In this document: piece after piece, positions 29,024-36,736 of the stretch | Numbering within the stretch: the stretch's first letter is position 1 | How the letters are laid out: every line of letters starts with the position of its first letter | Assembly: GCA_045804265.1 (NCBI GenBank) | Contig: JBJMNK010000090.1 | Location: forward strand, 4,919 to 68,918 | Origin: JABFXC01 sp045804265 | Lineage (GTDB): Bacteria; Gemmatimonadota; Gemmatimonadetes; Gemmatimonadales; Gemmatimonadaceae | Direction: 5' to 3' | DNA: 64,000 bases | Notes under the pieces: generated by a model | What the model was told of the DNA's origin: nothing | Databases searched by the model: none | The model's input: only the letters and a program-made list of their open reading frames with translations | Made by a program: the position numbers and the translations under genes

Positions 29024-29818
29024 TTACCGCGCGAACAGCGCCGGATTGTGGAGTCTGCCCGTCCACGGGCGCATCCAGACGGTGCCGTTCCAGGCGTGGG
29101 CGAGGTACGCGTTCACCTTGGCCATCTGCTCCGGTGTGTACTGGCTCTGATGGCAGGCGAATTCCTCGCGACCGGCGGCGAGGTCCTGGTTCGTGAAGGG
29201 GACGCGCACCGTCAGCAGTGATTGCGTCATCCCGTTCACCGTAGGCTCGGCGGGGGGCGCAGTGCGCAGGCGCTCGGTCGGGAGCGACGCGTAAAGCAAG
29301 TCGATTTTCGCGTAGCGCGCGTCGCCCTCGACGATCTGGGTGACGACGTCGCCGACGAGGCGGTGGTCGGGGTGGCCGGTGCCGCCTTCGGGGCCGAAGG
29401 TGATGATCGCCGCCGGGTTCAGCGAGTCGATGATCGCCGCGAGTGCGGGGCGCAGCTTGCCCAGGACCTCGAACGACGCAAGGCCGCCATCGGGTAGGCC
29501 GATGAGGTGCAGGCGCCTAACGCCGAGCCGGTTGGCTGCGCAGGTGGCTTCTTTCACGCGCGCGGCGGTGAGCTCGGCGCCGGCGGGGATCTTCGCGAAG
29601 TCGGTGACGCCCTGCGAGCCATCGGTGGCGATGACGAGATGCGTCTCGCGTCCTTCGCGGGCGAGGCGGGAGAGGAGCGGTCCGATGACGCGCTCGTCGT
29701 CGGGGTGAGCGAAGATCGCTATGATCGGACGGCGGGACGCGGACTGCGCCGACGTTACCTGCGGGAGGGCGACGGCGAGCGCCGCAACAGCAACGAGTAC
29801 ACGAATTGGGGTGCGCAT
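29024..29818 (-). CDS. Secreted PIG-L/LmbE-family deacetylase
   Basis: A 264-residue zinc-dependent N-acetylglucosaminyl deacetylase-like protein. A Sec signal (VLVAVAALAVALPQVTSAQ) is followed by the catalytic AHPDDE and by HPDH (in GGTGHPDHR), the zinc-binding motifs of the family. Substrate is unknown; family members act on GlcNAc-inositol, mycothiol or bacillithiol precursors, and the export signal suggests a periplasmic substrate. ATG 29818 is preferred over the TTG two codons upstream. It is 88 bp after the LexA-like peptidase gene and could be in the same operon. Confidence 0.87.
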   Translation of the reverse strand: MRTPIRVLVAVAALAVALPQVTSAQSASRRPIIAIFAHPDDERVIGPLLSRLAREGRETHLVIATDGSQGVTDFAKIPAGAELTAARVKEATCAANRLGVRRLHLIGLPDGGLASFEVLGKLRPALAAIIDSLNPAAIITFGPEGGTGHPDHRLVGDVVTQIVEGDARYAKIDLLYASLPTERLRTAPPAEPTVNGMTQSLLTVRVPFTNQDLAAGREEFACHQSQYTPEQMAKVNAYLAHAWNGTVWMRPWTGRLHNPALFAR

Positions 29819-29906
29819 GCCCAAGAGTGCACCCGGTCGCCAGGCCGCGCAACCAGGGGTCGGATAGCCCGCCTAACGCCAACGAGCGATCGCGTCGTGA
29901 GCAGGC

Positions 29907-30626
29907 TCACCCACCGTGGCCGCACCACCTCAGCACGACCGTCCCGGCGACAGTCCCCTCGGCGCGCTCGACGAGCATCGGCTCGAACTCGGGATTGAGC
30001 GAGAGGAGCTCGATCGCGGCCGGACTCACACGGCCGACGCGCTTGACGACATAGCCGTCGTCCGGACGACGGGCGACGACGATCGCGTCGCGCGCGACCT
30101 CGGGACCGGTGCGGACGAGGACGACGTCGTCGGAGTGGAGCAGCGGAAGCATGCTGTCACCCTTGACCGTGAGCGCGACATAGCGGCCGCGAGGCAGGTC
30201 GTCAGGCAGCGCGATCCAGCTGTCGCAGGGCTCGTCCCAGAGCGCACGCCCGCTCCCCGCAGCGATACCGAGGTCGAGCCGAGGGGCAAAGCCTGCGTCG
30301 GCCGCGGGGGCGAGTACGCGCGATAGCGCGCCGGGCACCAGCGGCGAGCGGGCGGCGGGGATCACAGCGAGGCAGCGAACGCCGAAGCGCGAGCCTAACG
30401 CCGCAGTGGCGAGGCGGCGCGCACGCTCATCGGCGCGCCGCTCGGCCGCGGCGGTCGGCCGGCGTCGAGCGCGCAGCTCGGCGGCCTGCCACTCGAGGAA
30501 GCGGGGGTCCGGTTCGACAGCGCGTTCGGCGAGCGCGCCAGCGAGGGCGACGAGAGTGTCGGTCTCGTGCTCCCGCGCGTCATCGCGCGGCGAGCGGGAG
30601 GTGGATCCTGGTGCGTGGTCGATCAT
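29907..30626 (-). CDS. LexA/UmuD-type S24 self-cleaving peptidase without recognisable DNA-binding domain
   Basis: A 239-residue protein. The C-terminal half is a complete S24 domain: scissile-type IAAG (Ala123-Gly124), nucleophile GDSM (Ser158) and general base YVVKR (Lys195). Gly-Ser spacing is 34 and Ser-Lys spacing 37, identical to E. coli LexA (Gly85, Ser119, Lys156). The first about 115 residues are Arg/Ala-rich helix (FLEWQAAELRARRR) followed by a small hydrophobic part; I see no LexA winged-helix or Cro-type HTH. Its ATG overlaps the stop of the sigma-factor gene (ATGA), so the two proteins are made together. A cleavable partner or inhibitor of that sigma factor is the obvious inference. 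Confidence 0.82.
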   Translation of the reverse strand: MIDHAPGSTSRSPRDDAREHETDTLVALAGALAERAVEPDPRFLEWQAAELRARRRPTAAAERRADERARRLATAALGSRFGVRCLAVIPAARSPLVPGALSRVLAPAADAGFAPRLDLGIAAGSGRALWDEPCDSWIALPDDLPRGRYVALTVKGDSMLPLLHSDDVVLVRTGPEVARDAIVVARRPDDGYVVKRVGRVSPAAIELLSLNPEFEPMLVERAEGTVAGTVVLRWCGHGG

Positions 30627-31426
30627 CTGGTCCGATCCTGAGGAGGACCCTCGGTGGCCGCCGTACCCGAGGGCGCACGCGCCGGACGAACCGGCGCGGA
30701 TGGCGGCATGCGCACGGCAAGCGGGCCGGCGCGGGTGAACAGCGTCTCGAGCACGCGCCTTTCGGCGTCGCTCGACGCGGCAAGATGCAGCTCGGCCCGC
30801 ACACGCAGTCGCGCGCGGAGCCGCTCGACTCGTTTTCCAACCGCGGCGTAGCCGATCCCGAGCCACCCGGCGATCTCCCGGTAGGGGACGTGATGGCTCA
30901 CCCAGACGAGCAGCAGGCGCTCGTCGTCGTTGAGATCATCGAGCAGCGCGCCGGCCAGTGCGGCGACCGCGCGCGACGGGCGCGGCGGCTCCCACGATGC
31001 GCCCGCGCTCGCGCGCTGCGAGGATTCGGAGCAGAGGGCGTCATCCGCGGTCGGCCGCTCGGTGAGCGCCGACTCGCGCACTCGCTGCGCCGAGCCGGCG
31101 GAGCGGCGGCTGTTGAAGATGCGATTGCGGAGCGACGCGACGAGATACGCCGGCAGCGACCGCGGCATCGTAGCGTTAGGCACGATCAGGGCGAGCGCGG
31201 CATCGTCGAGGGTATCGCCGACGAGATCGTCGCGCTCGCCGCCACTGGCGCCGAGTCGATGCGCGTGATGCTCGAGCAGCGGCTCGAAGCGGAGGAGAAA
31301 CTCGCGCAGCGCGACCGGGTCACCGCGACGCATCGATTCGACGAGGGCGGTGTCGCCAAGCGCTCGTGCGGCGATCGTCGGACGATCGTCGCGGAGGTCG
31401 TCGCGGAGGTCGCCACCAGCGCTCAT
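30623..31426 (-). CDS. Sigma-70 family (ECF-like) RNA polymerase sigma factor
   Basis: A 267-residue divergent sigma factor. Residues of about 22-108 form region 2 (ALVESMRRGDPVALREFLLR, ending in SLRNRIFNSRR); 150-210 form region 4 with the HTH REIAGWLGIGYAAVGKRVERLRARL. A variable Ser/Ala-rich linker and a C-terminal tail of about 55 residues are extra. ATG 31426 is chosen because the upstream part of the frame crosses an AT-rich promoter-like region. The gene is coupled by ATGA to the LexA-like peptidase, which occupies the position where an anti-sigma gene is usually found. No classical anti-sigma factor is nearby. Confidence 0.8.
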   Translation of the reverse strand: MSAGGDLRDDLRDDRPTIAARALGDTALVESMRRGDPVALREFLLRFEPLLEHHAHRLGASGGERDDLVGDTLDDAALALIVPNATMPRSLPAYLVASLRNRIFNSRRSAGSAQRVRESALTERPTADDALCSESSQRASAGASWEPPRPSRAVAALAGALLDDLNDDERLLLVWVSHHVPYREIAGWLGIGYAAVGKRVERLRARLRVRAELHLAASSDAERRVLETLFTRAGPLAVRMPPSAPVRPARAPSGTAATEGPPQDRTR

Positions 31427-31523
31427 TGGCGGCACTCGTCGCGGCCAGACCACGGGGCACGCGTCGGCGGATTGTCTGGCAGCGAAGTAGCGGGCATGGT
31501 TGCAGCGGTTGAACGCGGTCCAT

Positions 31524-31550
31524 CTTATACCGAAGAAATACCGAAAACAA
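31524..31550 (-). promoter_or_regulatory. Candidate promoter of the sigma/peptidase operon with direct repeat
   Basis: This is the most AT-rich stretch of the neighbourhood. On the minus strand TTGTTT (31550-31545) and TATAAG (31529-31524) are separated by 15 nt, a little short for a housekeeping promoter. Overlapping it are two copies of TTCGGTAT (plus-strand ATACCGAA at 31527-31534 and 31538-31545), one helical turn apart, a plausible operator. The predicted leader is about 90 nt. Confidence 0.4.
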
Positions 31551-31565
31551 GAGCGAAAAAAAAGC

Positions 31566-31907
31566 CTACTGGTCCGGGTGCGCCGTGCGAGGCGAGTGCT
31601 CGCCGCCGAGCGCACCATCTCCTTCGCGATGGTGCGGAGACGAAGCGTCGAGACGCGATCTCTCCCTCTGGAGTACAGACTCCGCCGCCGCGATGGTGCC
31701 GCGCTGCTGGTCGATTTCAGTCTCGAGAGCAGCGACCCGAGTGCTCAGCACATCGACGGTCTCGCCGACGTGAAGGACGTAGCGCACCGGGGCGTGCAGG
31801 GTGTAGACGAGGCCGACCACGGTGGCGACGCTGGTGAGCGCGCGGGGGGTGATCAGCCAGCCCTGGTCGTCGGCAATCAAGGGGTGATTCTTCGGGGACA
31901 TCTGCAT
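31566..31907 (-). CDS. Small membrane-anchored coiled-coil protein
   Basis: About 113 residues. Near the start is one moderately hydrophobic segment (ALTSVATVVGLVYTLHAPV), then a coiled-coil stretch (VDVLSTRVAALETEIDQQRG), then a charged His/Glu tail. No family recognised. ATGs at 31907 and 31901 are both possible. It is transcribed toward the sigma gene but a promoter-like region separates them. A run of eight T residues follows the stop on its strand. Confidence 0.5.
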   Translation of the reverse strand: MQMSPKNHPLIADDQGWLITPRALTSVATVVGLVYTLHAPVRYVLHVGETVDVLSTRVAALETEIDQQRGTIAAAESVLQRERSRLDASSPHHREGDGALGGEHSPRTAHPDQ

Positions 31908-31949
31908 CTCGCGGTCGGGGTTCACTGATATGACACGACCCGATGACAT

Positions 31950-31960
31950 CCCCCCCCCCC
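31950..31960. repeat. Poly-C tract (11 C)
   Basis: Eleven consecutive C on the plus strand lie in the 111-bp divergent region between the coiled-coil gene (minus) and the 83-residue gene (plus). Homopolymer tracts of this length are prone to slippage and could change promoter spacing. Confidence 0.8.
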
Positions 31961-32018
31961 GCTGCGGCGGCGGCACGCCCCCTGCCCCAATCCGCTCATC
32001 CACTCACAGGACGACAGA

Positions 32019-32270
32019 ATGGCGAACTACGGGCCTAACGATCGCGACCCACGCGACGGACCGCAGAAGGGGGAGACGCTGGAAGGCAAGGTCGCGCGCG
32101 AGACCGCCGACGGCGCTGAGGAGATCGAGACGCACGACGAAGGGCTCGGCGAGCCGGTGCGCTCGCGCGAGGAAGGCTTCGCCCAGCACGCGCGGAAGGG
32201 ACAGGCCGAGAGCCCGAAGCAGACGAACCACTTCGAGCCGCCGCGGGGGACGAACAAAGAAAGCCGTTAG
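32019..32270 (+). CDS. Small hydrophilic, probably disordered protein
   Basis: An 83-residue protein rich in Glu, Gly, Asp, Lys and Arg with almost no hydrophobic core (NDRDPRDGPQKGETLEG, EEIETHDEGLGEPV). Composition resembles small stress-associated hydrophilins, but no family motif is recognised. It has clear boundaries: an upstream divergent promoter region and a terminator 6 bp after its stop. Confidence 0.55.
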   Translation: MANYGPNDRDPRDGPQKGETLEGKVARETADGAEEIETHDEGLGEPVRSREEGFAQHARKGQAESPKQTNHFEPPRGTNKESR

Positions 32271-32275
32271 CCTTT

Positions 32276-32328
32276 AGCCGTTAGGGTTGCGCGACTGCGG
32301 TCAACGCCGTCGCTCAACCCTAACGGCT
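32276..32328. terminator. Bidirectional hairpin carrying the CGTTAGG core
   Basis: Perfect 14-bp arms (32276-32289 and 32315-32328) contain CGTTAGGG and its complement; a smaller GCGAC/GTCGC stem can form in the 25-nt loop. It separates the 83-residue gene from the convergent nadC. Confidence 0.7.
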
Positions 32329-32347
32329 CATGGCTGATGGCTGCAGT

Positions 32348-33283
32348 TCAGGTCCCCTCGAAGTCCAGCGCGAGGTCCAGCGCCGGAGCCGAGTGCGTCA
32401 GGGCGCCGACGGAGATCCAGTCGACGCCGGTCTCGGCGATCGCGCGCACGCGGTCGCGCGTCACGCCGCCTGACGCTTCGATCGTCGCCCTGCGGGCGAC
32501 GAGCTTGACGCAGGCGCGCATCTCGTCGAGCGACATGTTGTCGAGCAAGATGATGTCGGCACCCGCGTTGAGGGCGCGCTCGACCTGCTCGATGCGGTCG
32601 CATTCGACTTCCACCTTCGCGCCGGGCGGGGCGATCTCGCGGGCGCGGGTGATCGCGAGCGCGACGTCGCCGTCCACGGCGGCGAGGTGGTTGTCCTTGA
32701 TGAGGACGGAGCTCGAGAGGTTCATGCGGTGATTCTTCCCGCCGCCGGCGCGGACGGCGTACTTCTCGAGGCGGCGCCAGCCCGGTGTCGTCTTTCGCGT
32801 ATCGAGGATCTTGGCGCGGGTCCCGGCGACGGCGTCGACGTACATGCGCGTCAGCGACGCGATCCCCGACAGGCGCTGCATGAAGTTGAGCGCGACGCGT
32901 TCGGCGCTGAGCAGCGCGCGCGCCTTGCCGGTGAGGAAGAAGATCGGCGTCGCCTCGTCGACGCGCGCGCCATCCTCGGCGTCCACGCGCACGGTCACGG
33001 ACTCGTCGAGCTGGTGAAAGGCCTCGATCGCGAGGGGGGCGCCGGCGATCACTCCCTTCTGTCTCGCCACAAGCGTCGCGTGCGTGCGGCGATCAGAGCG
33101 GACCGTCGCGATCGTCGTCACGTCCTGCAGCGCGCCGTCTTCCTCGAGCGCGCTGCGCACGAGCACGCGTGTCTCCTCGCTCGAGAGCGGGAATAGCAGT
33201 CCTTCCTCGTGGTTGGCGGCGCGCACCGAGCGCGGGGTGATGATGTGCCGGTGGCTGCCTTCGGGCTCGCGTGGAGTCGTCAT
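32348..33283 (-). CDS. nadC: Nicotinate-nucleotide diphosphorylase (carboxylating)
   Basis: A 311-residue quinolinate phosphoribosyltransferase, third step of de novo NAD synthesis: quinolinate + PRPP to nicotinate mononucleotide + CO2. Motifs seen: SAERVALNFMQRLSGIAT-like segment, ILDTRKTTPGWRRLEKYAV, GGGKNHRMNL and the C-terminal ASGGV plus DWISVGALTHS. Last gene of the nadB - lipoprotein - nadA - nadC unit, 7 bp after nadA. Confidence 0.96.
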   Translation of the reverse strand: MTTPREPEGSHRHIITPRSVRAANHEEGLLFPLSSEETRVLVRSALEEDGALQDVTTIATVRSDRRTHATLVARQKGVIAGAPLAIEAFHQLDESVTVRVDAEDGARVDEATPIFFLTGKARALLSAERVALNFMQRLSGIASLTRMYVDAVAGTRAKILDTRKTTPGWRRLEKYAVRAGGGKNHRMNLSSSVLIKDNHLAAVDGDVALAITRAREIAPPGAKVEVECDRIEQVERALNAGADIILLDNMSLDEMRACVKLVARRATIEASGGVTRDRVRAIAETGVDWISVGALTHSAPALDLALDFEGT

Positions 33284-33290
33284 AACGGTC

Positions 33291-34310
33291 TCACTCTCCG
33301 GGGTCGTACGTCTCCGGTACCGGGGAGAGCGGCGGTCCGCCCTTCCCTCCGATCGCGATCATGCGTTCGATGGCGCGGCGCGCGCGCTTCGCGACATCGG
33401 CAGGCACGGTGATGCGGTGTTCGAGGCGCTCCAGCGAGCGCAGCACCTTCGGCAGCGTCGTCACCTTCATGTACGCACAGACGGCGCGGTCGTTGGCGGC
33501 GTAGAAGGTCTTGGTCGGGTTCTCGCGCCGCAACCGATGTAGGATGCCAACCTCGGTCGCGACGATGAACTGATCGTTAGGCGACTCGGCCGGGCGCCTG
33601 ATCATCCCTTCGGTCGAGAGGACCTTCACTCCCTCGGCGTCGATCGCCCCCGACGACACCGCCTCGAGCACGCTCGTCGAGCAGCCGCACTCGGGATGGA
33701 TCAGGAACTCGGCGCCGGGATGGTTCTGCCGCTGCAGCGCGATGTGCTCGGGGTCGATCCCGGCGTGCACGTGACACTCGCCCATCCAGACGCGGATGTT
33801 CTCGCGCCCGGTCGCGCGCCTGACGTGCGCGCCGAGGAACATGTCGGGGCAGAAGAGAATCTCCCGGTCGGCCGGGATCGCGTTGACGACCTCGACGGCA
33901 TTTCCCGAGGTGCAGCAGTAGTCGGTCTCCGCCTTCACCTCGGCGGTGGTGTTGACGTACGAGACGACGACCGCGCCGGGATGCTCGGCCTTCCAGGCGC
34001 GGAGCTGCGTGGCGTCGATCGCCGCGGCGAGCGAGCAGCCGGCGGCCATGTCGGGGAGCAGGACCTTCTTGTTGGGCGAGAGGATCGCGGCCGTCTCGGC
34101 CATGAAGTGCACGCCGCAGAAGACGATGACGTCGGCGCTGGTGCTCGCCGCTTCGCGCGACAGGCCTAACGAGTCGCCGACGAAGTCGGCGACGTCCTGG
34201 ACTTCGGCGCGCTCGTAATTGTGCGCGAGGATGACCGCGTTCCGCTCGTGGGCGAGACGGCGGATCTCCTCGTGAAGCTCGGCGAACTGCGGTGAAGGCG
34301 CGTTAGGCAA
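33291..34310 (-). CDS. nadA: Quinolinate synthase NadA
   Basis: A 339-residue [4Fe-4S] enzyme that condenses iminoaspartate with dihydroxyacetone phosphate to quinolinate. Three pseudo-repeated domains with the cluster cysteines in VFCGVHFM, DYCCTSGN and PECGCS; the substrate motif AHNYERAEVQDVADFVGDS is near the start. It begins with TTG (34310-34308), and the first codons contain a CGTTAGGC octamer read as Pro-Asn-Ala. It overlaps no neighbour but is 5 bp after the lipoprotein gene. Confidence 0.96.
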   Translation of the reverse strand: MPNAPSPQFAELHEEIRRLAHERNAVILAHNYERAEVQDVADFVGDSLGLSREAASTSADVIVFCGVHFMAETAAILSPNKKVLLPDMAAGCSLAAAIDATQLRAWKAEHPGAVVVSYVNTTAEVKAETDYCCTSGNAVEVVNAIPADREILFCPDMFLGAHVRRATGRENIRVWMGECHVHAGIDPEHIALQRQNHPGAEFLIHPECGCSTSVLEAVSSGAIDAEGVKVLSTEGMIRRPAESPNDQFIVATEVGILHRLRRENPTKTFYAANDRAVCAYMKVTTLPKVLRSLERLEHRITVPADVAKRARRAIERMIAIGGKGGPPLSPVPETYDPGE

Positions 34311-34315
34311 GACTC

Positions 34316-35122
34316 TCAGTCCTCATCCGAAAGCGCGGTGGAGATGGCGCTGATCTTCGTCCCTCTTGGAAAGTGGGAGAAGTCGCTGCCGGTGGCAAAC
34401 TCGCGGAGCTGGTCGCAGGTGACGTCGCCGCCGACGCCGGCGAGGTTGATGTGAACGTAGAGCCAGGTGTGTGAGGCGAAGCCGGCGGTGACGCCGCATT
34501 GATCGCGGGTCCAGGTCGGCTCTCCGTAGGCACGGCCGACTTCGGCGAGCGTGGAGCCGGGGCCGATGCCGTCGGCGGTGCGCACGCCCTGCAGCCCGAT
34601 GATGCGGGTGATGACATCATCGGAGGTCGTGCCGCTCGCGTCGAGGAGAAGGAGAGCGGTGCCGACCTTCAGGGCGATCGCGGGAGCGTATACGCCCTCG
34701 TTCGAATGCCAGAGGAGCAGCGGGTTCTTGCAGGCGGCGAAGAGGTTGGCGAGCGGCATCCCGGGGAACACCGGACCGACGGAATCGCCGGCGAAGACCG
34801 GCGTCGCGGTGCCGCACGACGGCACCGATGCGGCGAGGGCATCGGGGATGCGGCCATCGCGATCGGTGGACGCGGTCGAGGTGTCCGACGGCCAGCCTGG
34901 AACGTTGTCGACATGGGCCGACGGTACCGGCGCCGAACCGGAGGCGCCCGGCGCATCGTCGTCACCAGCGGCCATTCCGGTGTCGTGCACGGCGGCCGCC
35001 TTGTCTGCGCCCTTGGCGCAGGCCAGCGCGGCGGCGAGAGCGATCGATGCGGCGGTAAAGATCGCCGCGCTGTCACGCCAACGGAGGGAGGAGCGTCGAG
35101 CGTTAGGCCTTACGCTATGCAT
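34316..35122 (-). CDS. Lipoprotein of unknown function inside the nad operon
   Basis: A 268-residue protein: basic N-terminus, hydrophobic stretch, lipobox ALAC, then an Asp/Pro/Ser-rich linker and a globular domain of about 160 residues with four Cys (for example VPSCGTA, FAACKNP, RDQCGV, VTCDQL) that may pair as disulphides. No family recognised. It is placed between nadB (6 bp upstream) and nadA (5 bp downstream) on the same strand, so it is co-transcribed with NAD synthesis genes although exported. Confidence 0.7.
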   Translation of the reverse strand: MHSVRPNARRSSLRWRDSAAIFTAASIALAAALACAKGADKAAAVHDTGMAAGDDDAPGASGSAPVPSAHVDNVPGWPSDTSTASTDRDGRIPDALAASVPSCGTATPVFAGDSVGPVFPGMPLANLFAACKNPLLLWHSNEGVYAPAIALKVGTALLLLDASGTTSDDVITRIIGLQGVRTADGIGPGSTLAEVGRAYGEPTWTRDQCGVTAGFASHTWLYVHINLAGVGGDVTCDQLREFATGSDFSHFPRGTKISAISTALSDED

Positions 35123-35128
35123 GATCGG

Positions 35129-36637
35129 TCACCATTCGATGTGCTTGCCGCGCCAGACTCCGCGCGCTCGGGGGAAGTCGCTCCGGAAATGGCCGCCGCG
35201 CGATTCCTTGCGCATCAGCGCGGCCTCGGCGATCAGGCGCGCGGTCTGGACCATGTTGCGCTCCTCGGTCGCGCCCTCGGGGAGCCGGTCTTCGATCTCG
35301 TCGAGGCGGGTGATGCACTTTCGCAAGCCGCTCGCGGTGCGCGAGATGCCGGCGTGCTCCCACATGACGGTGCGGATCTGGTCGGCGGCAACCTGCGCCG
35401 CGCCGCGATCGCTGAGCACCGGCACGCGCCAGTCGCCACGATGCGGCTCGTCGGTGAGCACCGGCGTCTCCATCATGTCGCGGGCGACACGCTCGGCAAA
35501 GACCATCCCCTCGAGGAGCGAGTTCGATGCGAGCCGGTTCGCGCCGTGCACGCCGGTGCGCGCGACTTCACCACAGGCGTAGAGGCGCGGCATGTTCGAG
35601 CGGCCGACAAGATCGGTCACGATGCCGCCCATCATGTAATGCGCCGCGGGTGTCACGGGGATGAGCTGCTTCCGCGGATCGATGCCTCGGGCAGCGCAGA
35701 GGGCGAGGATTCCCGGAAAGCGTTTGGCAAAGCCACGGATCTTCCGCGCATCGAGATACACTTTCCTCCCACCCTTCCGCTGCGCGAAGATCGCGCGCGC
35801 GACGACGTCGCGCGGCGCGAGCTCGGCGAGCTTGTGCTTCTTCAGCATGAAGCGCTCGCCTTCCTCGTTGACGAGCGTCGCCCCTTCACCGCGCACCGCT
35901 TCCGAGATGAGCGCGAGTGGATTCTCCGGAGTGTCGAGCGCGGTCGGGTGGAACTGCACGAACTCCATGTCGCTCAGCGTGACGTCGGCGCGGTGCGCGA
36001 TGGCGAAGCCGTCGCCGGTCGCGACGACCGGGTTCGTGGTGTGAAGGAAGAGCTGCCCGCAGCCGCCGGTGGCGAGTACGGTCGCGTCGGCGATGATCTC
36101 GGTGGCACGGCCGGCAACGCTGGCACGCGCACCGACGCAGCGACCGTCGTCGATGATGAGATCGAGGACACGCGATTTCTCGAGGACGCGGATTCGTTTG
36201 CTCTCCTGCACCTTCACTATAAGCGTGCGCGCGACTTCGGCGCCGGTCTGGTCGCCGTGGGCGTGGACGATTCTGTTCGTCGAATGGGCCGCCTCTCGTC
36301 CGAGCTTGAAATCGCCACCGGGCGCGAGGTCGAAGTCGGCGCCGGCGGTGTGCAGCTCACGGACGCGAGCCGGTCCCTCGGTGACGAGCACGGTGACGGC
36401 GGCGGCATCGGCGAGCGCGGCACCGGCGGCGAGGGTGTCGCGTCGATGGAGCGCGGGTGAATCACCGGCGCCGAGGGCAGCGGCGATCCCGCCCTGGGCG
36501 TACGCCGTCGCGCTGTCGAACAAGGAGCGCTTCGTCATCACGACGACGTCCGACTGCTCGGCGGCCCGCCACGCGGTGTGCAATCCGGCCACGCCGCTGC
36601 CGACGACGAGAAACCTGGTTCGAATGCGTTCGGGCAT
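35129..36637 (-). CDS. nadB: L-aspartate oxidase NadB
   Basis: A 502-residue FAD enzyme oxidising L-aspartate to iminoaspartate, the first step of NAD synthesis. FAD motif LVVGSGVAGLHTAWRA is at the start, followed by family motifs YAQGGIAAAL, HPTAL, RGEGA and HGANRLASNSLLEG. Start at 36637 (MPERIRTRF) is chosen; an ATG seven codons upstream (36658) is an alternative. The open frame continues far upstream, over the divergent gene, but that part is a shadow. The 99-bp region to the divergent BMP gene must hold both promoters. Confidence 0.95.
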   Translation of the reverse strand: MPERIRTRFLVVGSGVAGLHTAWRAAEQSDVVVMTKRSLFDSATAYAQGGIAAALGAGDSPALHRRDTLAAGAALADAAAVTVLVTEGPARVRELHTAGADFDLAPGGDFKLGREAAHSTNRIVHAHGDQTGAEVARTLIVKVQESKRIRVLEKSRVLDLIIDDGRCVGARASVAGRATEIIADATVLATGGCGQLFLHTTNPVVATGDGFAIAHRADVTLSDMEFVQFHPTALDTPENPLALISEAVRGEGATLVNEEGERFMLKKHKLAELAPRDVVARAIFAQRKGGRKVYLDARKIRGFAKRFPGILALCAARGIDPRKQLIPVTPAAHYMMGGIVTDLVGRSNMPRLYACGEVARTGVHGANRLASNSLLEGMVFAERVARDMMETPVLTDEPHRGDWRVPVLSDRGAAQVAADQIRTVMWEHAGISRTASGLRKCITRLDEIEDRLPEGATEERNMVQTARLIAEAALMRKESRGGHFRSDFPRARGVWRGKHIEW

Positions 36638-36736
36638 GTGACTCAAATCAACGCCCATGACACTGGGCGCGAAAGTGGAGGCAATCCCCACATTGTCCGC
36701 CTTGCCCGGCGGCAACACCATCGCGAGCTTTCTCCG

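Noticed and set aside
34499..36460. A 653-residue plus-strand open frame opposite nadB and the lipoprotein gene
   Set aside because: It is antisense to well-supported genes and its translation is low-complexity Arg/Glu/Asp/Val-rich without domains.
36600..36640. tRNA-like TPsiC sequence GGTTCGAATGC
   Set aside because: No acceptor stem or anticodon arm surrounds it; it is the 5' end of nadB.
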